Numbered from the stretch's first letter, positions 1 through 8,903 are shown. The stretch is DNA of 42,205 bases from an uncultured Paracoccaceae bacterium (GCA_937873685.1 CALMYO010000149.1:1-42205), one strand, 5' to 3'. Numbers and translations: made by a program. Notes: a model not told the origin generated them from the letters alone.

Positions 1-156
1 AAACGAAAAATCCCTGCCACCAAACTGCTCCAATTTGTTCGAACAACGCTCTAGCCGACCTGAACCTACGGGCATGGCGGCTGCGAGAAGGCCGCCCGCT
101 TGACCTTGCGATCGTCACGGGCCATTCGGTTGGCGCAACAACCAGGCCAAACAGGG

Positions 157-1047
157 ATGACCGCTCCCGTTGTCGAAGACGTGCGCTACCATTCCCGCGA
201 CGGGATAAAGCTCTATGCGCGCGATCACGGGCGCGGCGTTTCGGATGCGCTTCCGCTCGTGTGCCTGTCCAGCCTGACCGGGAATCACCGCGAATTCGAT
301 CAACTGGCCAATTTCTTCGCCACCCATCGCAAGCGGCCGCGCCGTGTTGTCGCATTCGACTATCGCGGACGTGGCAACTCGGCGCGTGACCGCGACTGGC
401 GCAACTACGCCATTCTCACCGAGGCGCAGGATGTTCTCGACGGCATGGCTGCGCTCGGCATCGAACACGCGGCCATGGTCGGCAGTTCCCGGGGTGGGTT
501 GATTGTCATGGCGCTTGCGGCGCTTAGGCCAGGCGCGATGCGCGCCGTCGTGCTCAACGATGTCGGCCCGGTGCTGGATGGCGCCGGATTGGCGCAAATT
601 CGCGGCATGGTGGAGCGGATGCCGATACCGGCCGATTGGCGCGAGGCGGTGGAAATCCTGCGCTCGACCCGGGGCAAGGCGTTTGCGGCCTACGGCGATG
701 CCGACTGGGAGGTGCAGGCGCGCATTTTCTTTCGCGACAAAAACGGCAAGCCTGAACCCGATCATGATCCCGCGCTGCTGAAACAGCTGGCGGGAATCGA
801 TTTCGACAAGCCTTTGCCGACGCTCTGGTCACAATTCGACGGGTTATCCCGAATACCGCTTCTGGCGATTCGCGCGGAGAACTCGACGCTGCTCTCAGCT
901 GAGACGCTTGCGCTGATGGAGCAACGCAGCCACCGAATCACATGCATAACAGTACCCGGACAGGGGCATGCCCCGGCGCTGCACACGGCCGGCTTGCCGG
1001 AAGCGATCGACGAGTTCCTGTCGAAGGCCGCAAAAAGGCGACGCTGA
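157..1047 (+). CDS. alpha/beta hydrolase
   Basis: Alpha/beta-hydrolase fold protein of about 296 residues, probably a cytoplasmic esterase or hydrolase of unknown substrate. The nucleophile elbow is G-S-S-R-G in the context AAMVGSSRGGL. The oxyanion-side region DYRGRGNS precedes it, and the catalytic His lies near the C-terminus in GQGHAPAL. No signal peptide is visible. I prefer ATG 157 (MTAPVVEDV) because family similarity begins there with the VRYHSRDG strand; an in-frame TTG at 100 would add 19 unconvincing residues. The gene stands alone and its neighbours (porins on the other strand) give no functional hint. The fold is certain and the substrate is not known. Confidence 0.8.
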   Translation: MTAPVVEDVRYHSRDGIKLYARDHGRGVSDALPLVCLSSLTGNHREFDQLANFFATHRKRPRRVVAFDYRGRGNSARDRDWRNYAILTEAQDVLDGMAALGIEHAAMVGSSRGGLIVMALAALRPGAMRAVVLNDVGPVLDGAGLAQIRGMVERMPIPADWREAVEILRSTRGKAFAAYGDADWEVQARIFFRDKNGKPEPDHDPALLKQLAGIDFDKPLPTLWSQFDGLSRIPLLAIRAENSTLLSAETLALMEQRSHRITCITVPGQGHAPALHTAGLPEAIDEFLSKAAKRRR

Positions 1048-1397
1048 AAGCACGGCTTGAATGCCCGACGCTTCAGCCGACCGGCGACCGGACGTCTTCT
1101 GCACGCCGAAAGGAACGGGCGTCTGCTCCCGGAACCTGCCTTTGACCAATCCCGGGTGAGGCGCCACCGGCAGGTCGGGCGCGCCGCTCATGCTGCCTCG
1201 GCGATCGTCTTGCGACGGTTCTTACTCCCGGAAAGAGAAGGTCGCACGATTGACTGAAGCCTTGCGCCCGTTGCCGCATTTCCCCTTACAGGCAACGTTG
1301 ACGGGTCCGATCGGCGAGTACGCCGCACAAGCAAGGCTGCAGAAACGACAAAGCCCGGCGCAAGGCCGGGCTTTGCTTCATCCGAAATGGTTTCGGA
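1048..1397. other. intergenic region, no gene seen
   Basis: About 350 bases between the convergent hydrolase and porin genes. The only structure I can support is the porin terminator at 1349-1375. Short ORFs in it have no recognisable content. Confidence 0.6.
1349..1375 (-). terminator. rho-independent terminator of the first porin
   Basis: A perfect 11-bp stem (CAAAGCCCGGC at 1349-1359, its complement at 1365-1375) with a 5-base loop lies just beyond the porin stop codon at 1398. Read on the minus strand it is followed by a short T-containing stretch (TCGTTTCT). Confidence 0.8.
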
Positions 1398-2474
1398 TCA
1401 GAACGAACGCTGGAAGCGAACCACGCCGCCCCACTGGCTGGTGCCAGAGGTGTCGCGGACCCACTGCACTTCCGGCGTCACGACGAAGCCCGGAACCACG
1501 GTGTAGTTGACGTTGGCGGCCACGGCCCAGATGTCGTCGAGAGCGCCGTTGCCCTCGGTCCAGCCGACCTGGATGTTGCCGGTGACGTTGTCGGAGAACT
1601 TCGCCGAAGCGCCAGCCCACACAGCGATGGTTTCGCCAGCGCCGGTCGCCCAAGCGGTGTAGCCCGAGGAGTTTTCGCCGTAGCCGACCATCACGAAAGC
1701 GGAGACGCCGTCGGTGATGTTGAAGTCGCCACGAACCTTGGCAGCCCAGCCGCCGCGGCCAGCGCCGTCACGAGTGTCGTAGCCGACGACCGCCTTGATC
1801 GAGCCCCAGCCCTGCTCGAAGCCGATACCGGCGACGACATGCGGGACGTAATCGTCGATCAGCCAGCCCGGCGAACCATCGCCCTGTTCAAAGGCGATGA
1901 TGGCCGAGAAGCCATTGCCGCCCGTGAAGGTGTAGCTGATCAGGTTGGTGTCGAACGGACCGTAGCAGCCGTTGCCGCAGTCGTTGATGACCGAGCCGGC
2001 ATAGCCGAGATAGGTCGTGAAGGCCGACTCGTCCTTGCCGATGCGCAGGCCGCCGAGCTGGATGTAGGCGAAGTTGATGGAGAATTCGCCAGCGGTCGAA
2101 TAGGTCGCGCCATTGCCGTTGGTGTCATACTGCCAGCGGGTTTCGACATAGGTCTTCAGGTCGCCCATGTCGGTCGCCGACCAAGTCGAAACGCGGAAGG
2201 AAGCGCGGGCGCGCTTGTTCCAGGTGTCGTCGCCGGTGTCGGAAACCTTGCCGTTCAGATCGCCGAAGCCGGCGTCATAACGGACGTAGCCATGGATGCG
2301 CAGGCAGGTTTCGGTGCCCGGAATGTAGAAGTAGCCGGTGCCGGCGGCGTCGCAGACGCGGACGTATTCGACGGGTTCCGGATCCGGAGCGGCCACGATG
2401 GCGTCAGCCGCGCGGGCGCCGGAGACTGCGACGAGAGCCGCAGCGGAGCCGATGAGAAGGCTCTTGATGTTCAT
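1398..2474 (-). CDS. Omp2b-type porin
   Basis: Outer-membrane general-diffusion porin of the alphaproteobacterial porin_2 (Omp2a/Omp2b, RopA-like) family, 358 residues. It starts with a Sec signal peptide (MNIKSLLIGSAAALVAVSGARA, cut before ADAIVAAPDP). The conserved family opening PEPVEYVRVCDAAGTGYFYIPG follows, with a pair of Cys residues, then alternating aromatic beta strands. It ends in Phe (VRFQRSF), the outer-membrane assembly signal. ATG 2474 is chosen because a strong GGAGG lies 7-8 bases upstream and the signal peptide begins there; an upstream extension of the ORF is not porin-like. A second, closely related porin follows at 2928-3998 in the same orientation, each with its own terminator, so they are probably separate transcription units. 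Confidence 0.93.
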   Translation of the reverse strand: MNIKSLLIGSAAALVAVSGARAADAIVAAPDPEPVEYVRVCDAAGTGYFYIPGTETCLRIHGYVRYDAGFGDLNGKVSDTGDDTWNKRARASFRVSTWSATDMGDLKTYVETRWQYDTNGNGATYSTAGEFSINFAYIQLGGLRIGKDESAFTTYLGYAGSVINDCGNGCYGPFDTNLISYTFTGGNGFSAIIAFEQGDGSPGWLIDDYVPHVVAGIGFEQGWGSIKAVVGYDTRDGAGRGGWAAKVRGDFNITDGVSAFVMVGYGENSSGYTAWATGAGETIAVWAGASAKFSDNVTGNIQVGWTEGNGALDDIWAVAANVNYTVVPGFVVTPEVQWVRDTSGTSQWGGVVRFQRSF

Positions 2475-2927
2475 TTCTGACCTCCAGTCAAAGTTAAAAG
2501 GGTCTGGGACCTTGATGCCGAAGGACAGCTGCCTGCCCATCCCCATTGATGAAAAGCCGACGCTTGCGCGCCCTCTCTTCACAACGGAACATACCCATCC
2601 CGGCTTGGCGCGCAATGGCAAACAGCATCGCAGACGGTTTCCCACACGCCTTGGAAAAGCGATGTTGCGAAAATGCCACGAATTGCGTTACCGCTTGTTA
2701 AGTCGCGTGAACAACAGGTTTCCAGACCCGCTTTCAAGGCCAAGCCATTATAAATGCGGTAACCAAACCGCTCCCGAAGCGGATATCTGGCCACCAAGTG
2801 GAGCGATGGCGCACCTTTGCAGGAGGCAACACGACCGGAATTGGCGGAACACCGGCGTTTGAACACGAAAGTCCGGCGCGCCGGCGCCGGACTTCACGAA
2901 AGCGAATCGATTCGCCTGCGGGCCGTG
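2475..2927. other. inter-porin region, no gene seen
   Basis: About 450 bases between two same-strand porin genes. It holds the ribosome-binding site of the downstream porin and the terminator of the upstream one (2869-2894). I see no convincing gene. The promoter of the 1398-2474 porin should lie here, but I could not fix its -35/-10. Confidence 0.5.
2869..2894 (-). terminator. terminator of the second porin
   Basis: An 11-bp perfect stem (AAGTCCGGCGC at 2869-2879 with its complement at 2884-2894) and a 4-base loop lie 33 bases past the stop codon of the 2928-3998 porin. On the minus strand it is followed by TCGTGTTC, a weak T tract. Confidence 0.65.
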
Positions 2928-3998
2928 TCAGAACTCGCGCTCGAATCGCACCAGCCCGCCCCAGTACGAATCGCCGGCATTGTCGCGCAGCCAGTTGACC
3001 TCAGGTGTCACCACGAAGCCGGGTACGACCGTATAGTTGGCATTGGCGGCGACATACCAGACATCGGAACCGCCGTTGCCCTCCTGCCACTGGATTTGAC
3101 CGTTCAGCGCCAGGCTGTCCGAGAGCGTGGCGCTGGCGCCGGCGATGACCGAGAAGGTATCGGCGCCGTTGGTCACCCAGACGCCGTAGGAATCAGCGGT
3201 GCCGGCTTCCGCATAGAGCAGCATGGCAAAGGCGGAGAAGCTGTCGTTGAATTTCACGTCGCCACGCAGGGTCGCGGCGAGGCCGCCACGGCCGGCGCCA
3301 TCGCGGCTGTCCCAGGCAACCACGCCCTTGACGCCCCAGTTGTCCTGTTCGAAGCCCAGACCGGCAACGACATGCGGGACATAATCGTCGATCAGCCAGC
3401 CCGGCGCCCCATCGCCCTGTTCGAGCGACAGGATCGCCGAGAAGCCGCTGTCGTTCGTGAAGGTATAGCTGATCAGGTTGGTGGTGAAGGGGCCGTACAG
3501 CCCGTCATTGATCACGTCGCCGGCATAATCCGGATAAGTGACGAAGGCCGAATCGTTGACGCCGATCTGCAGGCCGCCAAGCTGGATGTAGGCGACCGGG
3601 ATTGAGAACGAGCCTTCCGTATAGTGGTTGGCCGTATCCTGCAGGGTGTCCCAATCCATCTGCATTTCGACATAGGTGTTCAGGTCGCCAAGGTCGGTCG
3701 CCGACCAGGTGGAAACTTTCAGCATGGCACGGGCGTGCTTGGCCCAGGTTTCGTCGCCGGTGTCAGATGTCACGGCGAGATACGATCCGAAGGCGGCGTC
3801 GTAGCGCACATAGCCGCGAATCGACAGACAGTTTTCGGTGCCCGGGATGTAGAAGAAGCCTTTGCCGGCGGCGTTACAGACGCGGACATATTCGACCGGT
3901 TCCGGATCCGGGGCGGCGACAATGGCGTCGGCGGCGCGGGCGGCGGTGGCGAGCGTCAGCATCGACGCCGAAGCGAGCAGAAGACGTGCGATTTTCAT
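2928..3998 (-). CDS. Omp2b-type porin, paralogue of 1398-2474
   Basis: Second porin_2 family outer-membrane protein, 356 residues, with signal peptide MKIARLLLASASMLTLATAARA, the same ADAIVAAPDPEPVEYVRVC opening as its neighbour, and a terminal Phe (VRFEREF). The two copies differ mainly in extracellular-loop stretches. For example, the GNGCYGPFD loop of the first copy is a plain DGLYGPF here, so one Cys pair is missing. ATG 3998 fits the signal peptide. A GTG at 4019 with GGAGG directly adjacent is in frame but would add seven residues ahead of the signal. Tandem duplication with later divergence is the simplest origin, as for omp2a/omp2b of Brucella. Confidence 0.92.
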   Translation of the reverse strand: MKIARLLLASASMLTLATAARAADAIVAAPDPEPVEYVRVCNAAGKGFFYIPGTENCLSIRGYVRYDAAFGSYLAVTSDTGDETWAKHARAMLKVSTWSATDLGDLNTYVEMQMDWDTLQDTANHYTEGSFSIPVAYIQLGGLQIGVNDSAFVTYPDYAGDVINDGLYGPFTTNLISYTFTNDSGFSAILSLEQGDGAPGWLIDDYVPHVVAGLGFEQDNWGVKGVVAWDSRDGAGRGGLAATLRGDVKFNDSFSAFAMLLYAEAGTADSYGVWVTNGADTFSVIAGASATLSDSLALNGQIQWQEGNGGSDVWYVAANANYTVVPGFVVTPEVNWLRDNAGDSYWGGLVRFEREF

Positions 3999-4323
3999 GG
4001 CGGAGACCCCGAAACGCACCTCCCGCCTTGAACATCCAGCACGGCCGGAACCCCTCCGCCGCGCCGTTCAATGCCGGTGCGATGCAAAAACGATGACAGC
4101 TTTTTTGCACTGCGCAATCGCGATTTCACTTGCGGCGAATCACGGACTCACAAGGCGAATCGGCTGTTGCATTATTGTCGCAATCCCGTATCGCGCTTGC
4201 CCAACGCAAAGGCGGATTGCCTGCCAGGCAAGCAATCCAGCGAGATGCGACATCAAGGCGCTTGCGTTTGCAGAAACGTCACCTGATTCCTGCGCTCATT
4301 GAAAAAGCGCGCGGCATGACGCC
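3999..4323. other. divergent intergenic region, no gene seen
   Basis: About 325 bases between the start of the second porin (minus) and the DUF2946-like gene (plus). It is somewhat AT-richer than its flanks and should contain both promoters. I found no gene, repeat or clear operator in it. Confidence 0.5.
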
Positions 4324-4773
4324 ATGATCGCCCGGCACAGGAAATCGAAGCGAATCGCATCGCTGCACGTCACTTGGGTGGCCGTGCTCGCGATTGTGTT
4401 GCGGGCGCTTCTTCCCGAAGGCTACATGCCGGGTGGTGGATCGACGGGCGGATTCGCATTCGTCATATGTACGAGCGCCGGTTCGTCTGACACGCCTTGG
4501 GCGCCTCGCAGCCACGAGCCCTGTCCGTTCGCTGTTGCCGCCGGTCAAGCGTTCGATCTGCCGGCGGCCGTGTTTGTTTCGCCTCGATGCTCTACTAATG
4601 TAGTAACGATACTTCCAAGAATTTCCACGACGCCCTTCCATGACCAAAGGGAATCGAATTGCGTACGAGCCCCGCCGAATTTCTCCGCTGACCGGCAACC
4701 CATCCAAATGTCTTTGAACGGAGAAACAACATGTATTCGCGCAGAACAATCCTCAGCGCAGTGGCTGTGTTAA
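4324..4773 (+). CDS. DUF2946-like small protein
   Basis: Predicted 149-residue protein. The N-terminal part has one hydrophobic segment (LHVTWVAVLAIVLRALLPEGYMPG, roughly residues 14-38) ending in the LRALLPxGYMP signature typical of DUF2946 proteins. A Cys follows in VICTSAG, then a CPF motif (HEPCPFAVAAG), and later RAPP, also usual for that family. DUF2946 members are often found with metal or copper homeostasis genes, but their function is not established. The end of the ORF overlaps the start of the next gene by 43 bases, suggesting a two-gene unit. The C-terminal tail after RAPP is unusually long and Cys-containing, so the true frame near the end is less certain. Confidence 0.6.
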   Translation: MIARHRKSKRIASLHVTWVAVLAIVLRALLPEGYMPGGGSTGGFAFVICTSAGSSDTPWAPRSHEPCPFAVAAGQAFDLPAAVFVSPRCSTNVVTILPRISTTPFHDQRESNCVRAPPNFSADRQPIQMSLNGETTCIRAEQSSAQWLC

Positions 4774-5159
4774 CACTGGGTGTTGCAGGGCGATCGACGG
4801 CGTCTCGCGCCGGCGAAAATGATCCCCTGTTCATCAACCTCACTTCCGATGATGGCCATCGCATCAACATGGCCTTCAACTTCGGCAGCAACCAGATGAA
4901 GCGTGGTCATCCGCTGACCGTTTTCATGAACGATCGTGCGGTTCATGCCGCATCGTCCAGGAACGCGGAAAAATACGCCGAACAGCAAAAGACAATCGCA
5001 AATCTGTTGTCAGCCGGAGCCACGGTGCTCGTTTGCCCGATGTGCATGAAGCACTATGGCGTCCTAGAGGAAGACCTTCTTCCCGGACTGGCTGTGGGGA
5101 ACCCGGATTTGACCGGGAACGCCCTGTTTGCAGACAACACGAAAACTCTGACGTGGTAA
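4731..5159 (+). CDS. exported DsrE-family protein
   Basis: A 142-residue DsrE/DsrF/YchN-like protein with a probable export signal. The N-terminus carries a twin-arginine-like SRRTIL motif followed by a hydrophobic stretch ending near SRAG, so the mature domain probably acts in the periplasm. The DsrE core reads DPLFINLTSDDGHRINMAF, then LSAGATVLVCPMCMKHYGV, which contains the family's active-site-type Cys in a C-P-M-C motif. Members of this family take part in sulfur relay or peroxiredoxin-like chemistry. The start has a good GGAGAAACAAC ribosome-binding site. It overlaps the DUF2946-like ORF and is closed by a terminator shared with the convergent lysR gene. Its role here is unknown. Confidence 0.8.
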   Translation: MYSRRTILSAVAVLTLGVAGRSTASRAGENDPLFINLTSDDGHRINMAFNFGSNQMKRGHPLTVFMNDRAVHAASSRNAEKYAEQQKTIANLLSAGATVLVCPMCMKHYGVLEEDLLPGLAVGNPDLTGNALFADNTKTLTW

Positions 5160-5166
5160 ACTGAAA

Positions 5167-5194
5167 GGCGACCGCGCGTTCATGCGCGGTCGCC
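5167..5194. terminator. bidirectional terminator hairpin
   Basis: A perfect 11-bp stem (GGCGACCGCGC at 5167-5177, its complement at 5184-5194) with a 6-base loop lies between the convergent DsrE-like gene (stop at 5159) and lysR (stop at 5196). It can serve both. Confidence 0.75.
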
Positions 5195-5195
5195 G

Positions 5196-6056
5196 TCATC
5201 CGCCCGCCGCCAAGTCCATGAACGCGCGGATCAGCCGCCCCTGCGCGCGTTCGGAAAGACAGACCAGCGCTTCCTCCATGGTCATGTCGGCATCGGTCAA
5301 TGGAATCGCGACAAGGCGCGGGTCGGCGCCGAACTCGGCTTGCGCCACCACGCCGACGCCCGCGCCCGCAGCGACGATCTCGCGTACCGCTTCGCGGCCC
5401 TCGGCCTCGATCGCCGTATTCAGGGTCAACCCGGTTCGGGCCGCCGCTTCCTCCAGCTTGCGCCTTGTCTTCGACGCCGGTTCGCGCAACACCAGCGGTT
5501 GGGCGGCGAGTTCGGCAAGGCTCAGGTTCGTTCGGGTGGCGACAGGGTGGCTGCGCGCAGCAAAGGCGACCAGCGGCGTCTCGTTCAACCGCAGCACCTC
5601 CATGCCTGCCTCATCCGCCACCTCGCCGACGACGCCGACATCGGCTTCCCAGGCATTGAGGGCGGCGATCACCTGCTGGGTGTTGCCCGCGGTGACCTTC
5701 ACGGCGACGGTGGGATGGCGGGTGCGAAAAGCGCCCAGAACATGCAGCACATGCAGCGCCGAATCGGCGGCGATGCGCAGCGTGCCTGCCGTCAGCGCGC
5801 GCCGCTCGCCAAGCAGCGCCTGCGCCTCCTCCTCCGCCGAAAACAGCCGCCGCGTGATGTCCAGAAGCCGCGCGCCCTGTTCGGTCAGCGTCACCTGCCG
5901 GTGGCCGCGGTCGAACAGCAGCACGTCGTATTCGGCTTCCAGCTTGCGAACCTGGTCGGAGATTGCCGGCTGCGTCAGCCTCAGCGCGTCAGCGGCGCGC
6001 GAGAAGCCGCCGGCAAGTGCGACGGCGTGAAAGGCGCGAAGCTGGACATGGCGCAT
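5196..6056 (-). CDS. LysR-type regulator of the AEP cluster
   Basis: LysR-family transcription factor, 286 residues. The N-terminal winged helix-turn-helix spans roughly residues 3-62 (VQLRAFHAVALAGGFSRAAD, then LTQPAISDQVRKLEAEYDV). The C-terminal periplasmic-binding-protein-like effector domain starts near residue 90 (GTLRIAADSALHVLHVLGAF). GGGAGA lies just upstream of ATG 6056. It is divergently transcribed from the PhnW-like gene across about 70 bases, the usual layout for an activator of the adjacent operon. That region holds a T-N11-A box (6085-6099). The effector is probably an AEP-pathway compound, by context only. Confidence 0.88.
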   Translation of the reverse strand: MRHVQLRAFHAVALAGGFSRAADALRLTQPAISDQVRKLEAEYDVLLFDRGHRQVTLTEQGARLLDITRRLFSAEEEAQALLGERRALTAGTLRIAADSALHVLHVLGAFRTRHPTVAVKVTAGNTQQVIAALNAWEADVGVVGEVADEAGMEVLRLNETPLVAFAARSHPVATRTNLSLAELAAQPLVLREPASKTRRKLEEAAARTGLTLNTAIEAEGREAVREIVAAGAGVGVVAQAEFGADPRLVAIPLTDADMTMEEALVCLSERAQGRLIRAFMDLAAGG

Positions 6057-6084
6057 GGCGGGTCTCCCATGAGAAACCAGTCAT

Positions 6085-6099
6085 ATCATTGAAATTGAT
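6085..6099. promoter_or_regulatory. candidate LysR T-N11-A operator
   Basis: ATCATTGAAATTGAT has inverted arms ATCA/TGAT around a 7-base centre and fits the T-N11-A rule for LysR regulators. It lies midway between the divergent lysR and phnW-like starts. A single Pho-type 7-mer (CAGTCAT, 6077-6083 region) sits beside it but lacks a good second unit. Confidence 0.5.
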
Positions 6100-6127
6100 G
6101 TATGGATACATATTATCGATTTCACAT

Positions 6128-7360
6128 ATGGTGACGTGTTTGGCAGAAGGCAGCGCACCAGCAGCAACCGTCGGACCCGACCTCATGACCGGCTTTGAAG
6201 ATCCCCGCATGGGCGAGCCATTCCTGCTCACGCCCGGCCCGCTTACCACGGCGTATAGCGTCAAGCAGGCCATGTTGAAGGATTGGGGCTCCTGGGACGG
6301 CGATTTCCGCGCCATGACCGCCGAACTGCGTCGCAAGCTGCTGGCGATCGCCGGCGACGCCCAGGGCGACTACGATTGCGTGCCGATGCAGGGCAGCGGC
6401 TCCTATTGCGTTGAGGCGATGCTCGGCGCCTTCGTGCCGCGCGACGGCAAGGTGCTGGTGCTGGCGAACGGCGCTTACGGGCTTCGCGCCGCGCAGACGC
6501 TCAACTATCTCGGCCGGGCGCACACGCTGATCGACAAGGGGGACTACCTGCCGCCGCGCGGGGCGGAGGTGGTGGCCGCGCTCGCCGCCGATCCGGCGAT
6601 CACCCATGTGCTGGCGATCCACTGCGAAACGAGTTCCGGCATCCTCAACCCGGTGGAGGAGATCGCCGCGGCTACGCATGCGGCGGGCCGCAGGTTGCTG
6701 ATCGATTCCATGAGCGCCTTTGGCGCCGTGCCGGCCGAGATCGCGGCGTTGCGCTACGAGGCGCTGGTCTCCTCGGCCAACAAGTGCATCGAAGGCGTGC
6801 CGGGCTTCGGCTTCGTGATCGCACGCAGGGACGCGCTGCAGGCATCGAAGGGCAACAGCCATTCGCTCAGCCTCGATGTGCATGCGCAGTGGGAAACAAT
6901 GAACAAAAGCGGCCAGTGGCGCTTCACCCCGCCGACGCATGCGGTGGCGGCGTTCCTGGAAGCATTGCGGCTGCACGAGGAAGAAGGCGGCGTCGCCGGG
7001 CGTGGCGCGCGTTATGCCGCCAACCGCGATGCGATGGTTTCGGGCATGCGGGCGCTCGGCTTCGAGACGCTGCTGGCGGACCGCTGGCTGTCGCCGATCA
7101 TCGTCACCTTCTTCAACCCGGCGCATCCCGCCTTCGATTTCGGCCGGTTCTACGACCTGATGAAGGCGAAGGGCTTCATCATCTATCCCGGCAAGCTGAC
7201 CGTGGTCGACAGCTTCCGCATCGGCTGCATCGGCCGCATGGACGAGCATGTGATGCGTCGCGTCGTGGCCGCGGCCGGCCAGTCACTCGCGGAACTCGGT
7301 GTCGACAATGCCGCGCCGCCATCGCATGCGCTTGCCGAACGCGCCCGGCTTGCGGCTTGA
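6128..7360 (+). CDS. phnW: PhnW-like 2-aminoethylphosphonate:pyruvate transaminase
   Basis: Class V PLP aminotransferase, expected to convert 2-aminoethylphosphonate plus pyruvate to phosphonoacetaldehyde plus alanine in the cytoplasm. The family opening EPFLLTPGPLTTAYSVKQAM, the substrate-loop SWDGDFRAM and the core ETSSGILNPVEEI are visible. The PLP-binding Asp is in LLIDSMSAFG, and the Schiff-base Lys is in SSANKCIEGVPGFGFV (residue 200 counting from the ATG at 6185). C-terminal features SFRIGCIGRM also match. Two starts are possible: ATG 6128 (410 residues) and ATG 6185 (391 residues). The latter sits closer to the conserved N-terminus and neither has a strong Shine-Dalgarno. The gene leads the AEP catabolic cluster, divergent from its LysR regulator. 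A 32-bp-arm palindromic repeat separates it from phnA. Confidence 0.9.
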   Translation: MVTCLAEGSAPAATVGPDLMTGFEDPRMGEPFLLTPGPLTTAYSVKQAMLKDWGSWDGDFRAMTAELRRKLLAIAGDAQGDYDCVPMQGSGSYCVEAMLGAFVPRDGKVLVLANGAYGLRAAQTLNYLGRAHTLIDKGDYLPPRGAEVVAALAADPAITHVLAIHCETSSGILNPVEEIAAATHAAGRRLLIDSMSAFGAVPAEIAALRYEALVSSANKCIEGVPGFGFVIARRDALQASKGNSHSLSLDVHAQWETMNKSGQWRFTPPTHAVAAFLEALRLHEEEGGVAGRGARYAANRDAMVSGMRALGFETLLADRWLSPIIVTFFNPAHPAFDFGRFYDLMKAKGFIIYPGKLTVVDSFRIGCIGRMDEHVMRRVVAAAGQSLAELGVDNAAPPSHALAERARLAA

Positions 7361-7448
7361 GATTTCTTTGACGATGCTGAATGCTGAAACACCTTCGCCG
7401 TCATGGCTGATTGCGTATCCATCAGGAACGGAAAATCACGCTCTCGTC

Positions 7449-7532
7449 CGTCATCCCGGGGCTTGTCCCCGGGACCCAATAGCCACGCGGCGAGGCAACA
7501 ATTGGGTCCCGGGGACAAGCCCCGGGATGACG
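7449..7532. repeat. palindromic intergenic repeat, type A copy 1
   Basis: A perfect inverted repeat with 32-bp arms (7449-7480 and 7501-7532) around a 20-base spacer. The arm begins CGTCATCCCGGGGCTTGTCC and contains its own small palindrome. A diverged copy lies at 11746-11828. This is a rhizobial REP/RIME-like intergenic element. Confidence 0.9.
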
Positions 7533-7640
7533 TAAGGATGGGTGGGAGAACCTTGATTCTCGCACAAAGCTGCGTCAGCGGTACTCCCGAATGCAATAGC
7601 ATGATTGTTGTCGAACAAATAGCGTAAGCAGGACCAAACG

Positions 7641-8903
7641 ATGAACTCGCACCGCAAACCCGCCATCACCGTCAACGGCCGCGACTACGCCTGGCCGCGC
7701 CAACCCGCGATCGCCATCTGCCTCGACGGCTGCGAACCGGCCTATCTGGATGAAGCAATCGCCGCCGGGCTGATGCCGAATCTTGAGAAGGTGATGGCGA
7801 AGGGAACGGTGCGGCGCGCTTACAGCGTCATCCCGTCCTTCACCAACCCGAACAACCTGTCGATCGCCACCGGCCGTCCGCCGGTCATCCACGGCATCTG
7901 CGGCAACTATCTTTACGAGCCCGAAACCGGCGAGGAAGTGATGATGAACGACGTGCGATTCCTGCGCGCGCCGACGATCTTCAAAACCTTCTTCGATGCC
8001 GGCGCAAAGGTCGCCATCGTCACGGCCAAGGACAAGCTGCGCGCGCTGCTTGGCGCCGGCCTCACCTTCGACCGGGGCCGCGCCTTTTGCTTCTCGTCGG
8101 AAAAGTCCGACAAGGCGACGGTTGGCGAGAACGGCATCGGCAATGTCAACGCCTGGCTCGGCCTTCCAGTGCCGGAGGTCTATTCGGCGGAGCTTTCGGA
8201 GTTCGTCTTCGCCGCCGGCGTGAAGCTGCTGCGCGACGAGCGGCCCGACGTGATGTACCTGACCACCACCGACTATGTGCAGCACAAATACGCGCCGGGC
8301 GACGCGCAGGCCAACGCCTTCTACGCCATGTTCGACCGTTATCTCGGCGAACTCGACGCGCTCGGCGCGGCGATCGTCATCACCGCCGATCACGGCATGA
8401 AACCGAAGCACGATGCGAAGGGCGAGCCGGCGGTGATCTACATCCAGGATTTGCTGGACCAGTGGCTCGGCAAGGCGGCGGCGCGGGTGATCCTGCCGAT
8501 CACCGACCCCTATGTCGTGCATCACGGCGCGCTCGGTTCGTTTGCCACGGCTTACCTTCCGGCCGGCGCGGACCGCGCCGCGATCATGGGCAGGCTCGCT
8601 GCCCTGCCGGAACTGATCGCGGTGCTGTCACGCGAGGAGGCGGTCCAACGGTTTGAGCTACCGGCCGACCGGATCGGAGACATCGTCATGGTGTCTGGCG
8701 AGAACATGACCATCGGCACCTCCGCAGACCGGCACGACCTTGCTCAGTTGAAAGAACCGCTGCGCAGCCATGGCGGGCTGACCGAGCAGGAGGTTCCGTT
8801 CATCGTCAACCGGGCGCTTGCCGATCTCGGCGATGCGCCCAAGCTGCGCAACTTCGACGCCTTCCAGGTCGCCTGCCGGGCGGCCGCAATGGCGGGAGCA
8901 TGA
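7641..8903 (+). CDS. phnA: phosphonoacetate hydrolase PhnA
   Basis: Hydrolyses the C-P bond of phosphonoacetate to acetate and phosphate. It is a dinuclear zinc enzyme of the alkaline phosphatase superfamily, 420 residues, cytoplasmic. All catalytic positions expected from Sinorhizobium meliloti PhnA fall at the same numbers when counted here: Asp29 (CLDGCEP), nucleophile Thr68 (SFTNPNN), Asp211 and His215 (TTTDYVQHK), Asp250-His251 (ADHGMKP) and His377 (RSHGG). AGGA lies before ATG 7641. It overlaps phnY by ATGA at its stop, so the two are translationally coupled. It is the last step of the AEP to phosphonoacetaldehyde to phosphonoacetate route. Confidence 0.96.
   Translation: MNSHRKPAITVNGRDYAWPRQPAIAICLDGCEPAYLDEAIAAGLMPNLEKVMAKGTVRRAYSVIPSFTNPNNLSIATGRPPVIHGICGNYLYEPETGEEVMMNDVRFLRAPTIFKTFFDAGAKVAIVTAKDKLRALLGAGLTFDRGRAFCFSSEKSDKATVGENGIGNVNAWLGLPVPEVYSAELSEFVFAAGVKLLRDERPDVMYLTTTDYVQHKYAPGDAQANAFYAMFDRYLGELDALGAAIVITADHGMKPKHDAKGEPAVIYIQDLLDQWLGKAAARVILPITDPYVVHHGALGSFATAYLPAGADRAAIMGRLAALPELIAVLSREEAVQRFELPADRIGDIVMVSGENMTIGTSADRHDLAQLKEPLRSHGGLTEQEVPFIVNRALADLGDAPKLRNFDAFQVACRAAAMAGA

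Noticed and set aside
1839..2480. Plus-strand ORF opposite the first porin
   Set aside because: Antisense shadow of a strongly supported porin gene with no start signal or recognisable domain.
6077..6095. A Pho box in the lysR-phnW region
   Set aside because: One good 7-mer (CAGTCAT) but the second unit matches at only about 4 of 7 positions.
7449..7532. Repeated GC-rich sequence as a CRISPR array
   Set aside because: Only one inverted repeat is present here, with no regularly spaced direct repeats and no cas genes; it is a palindromic intergenic element.
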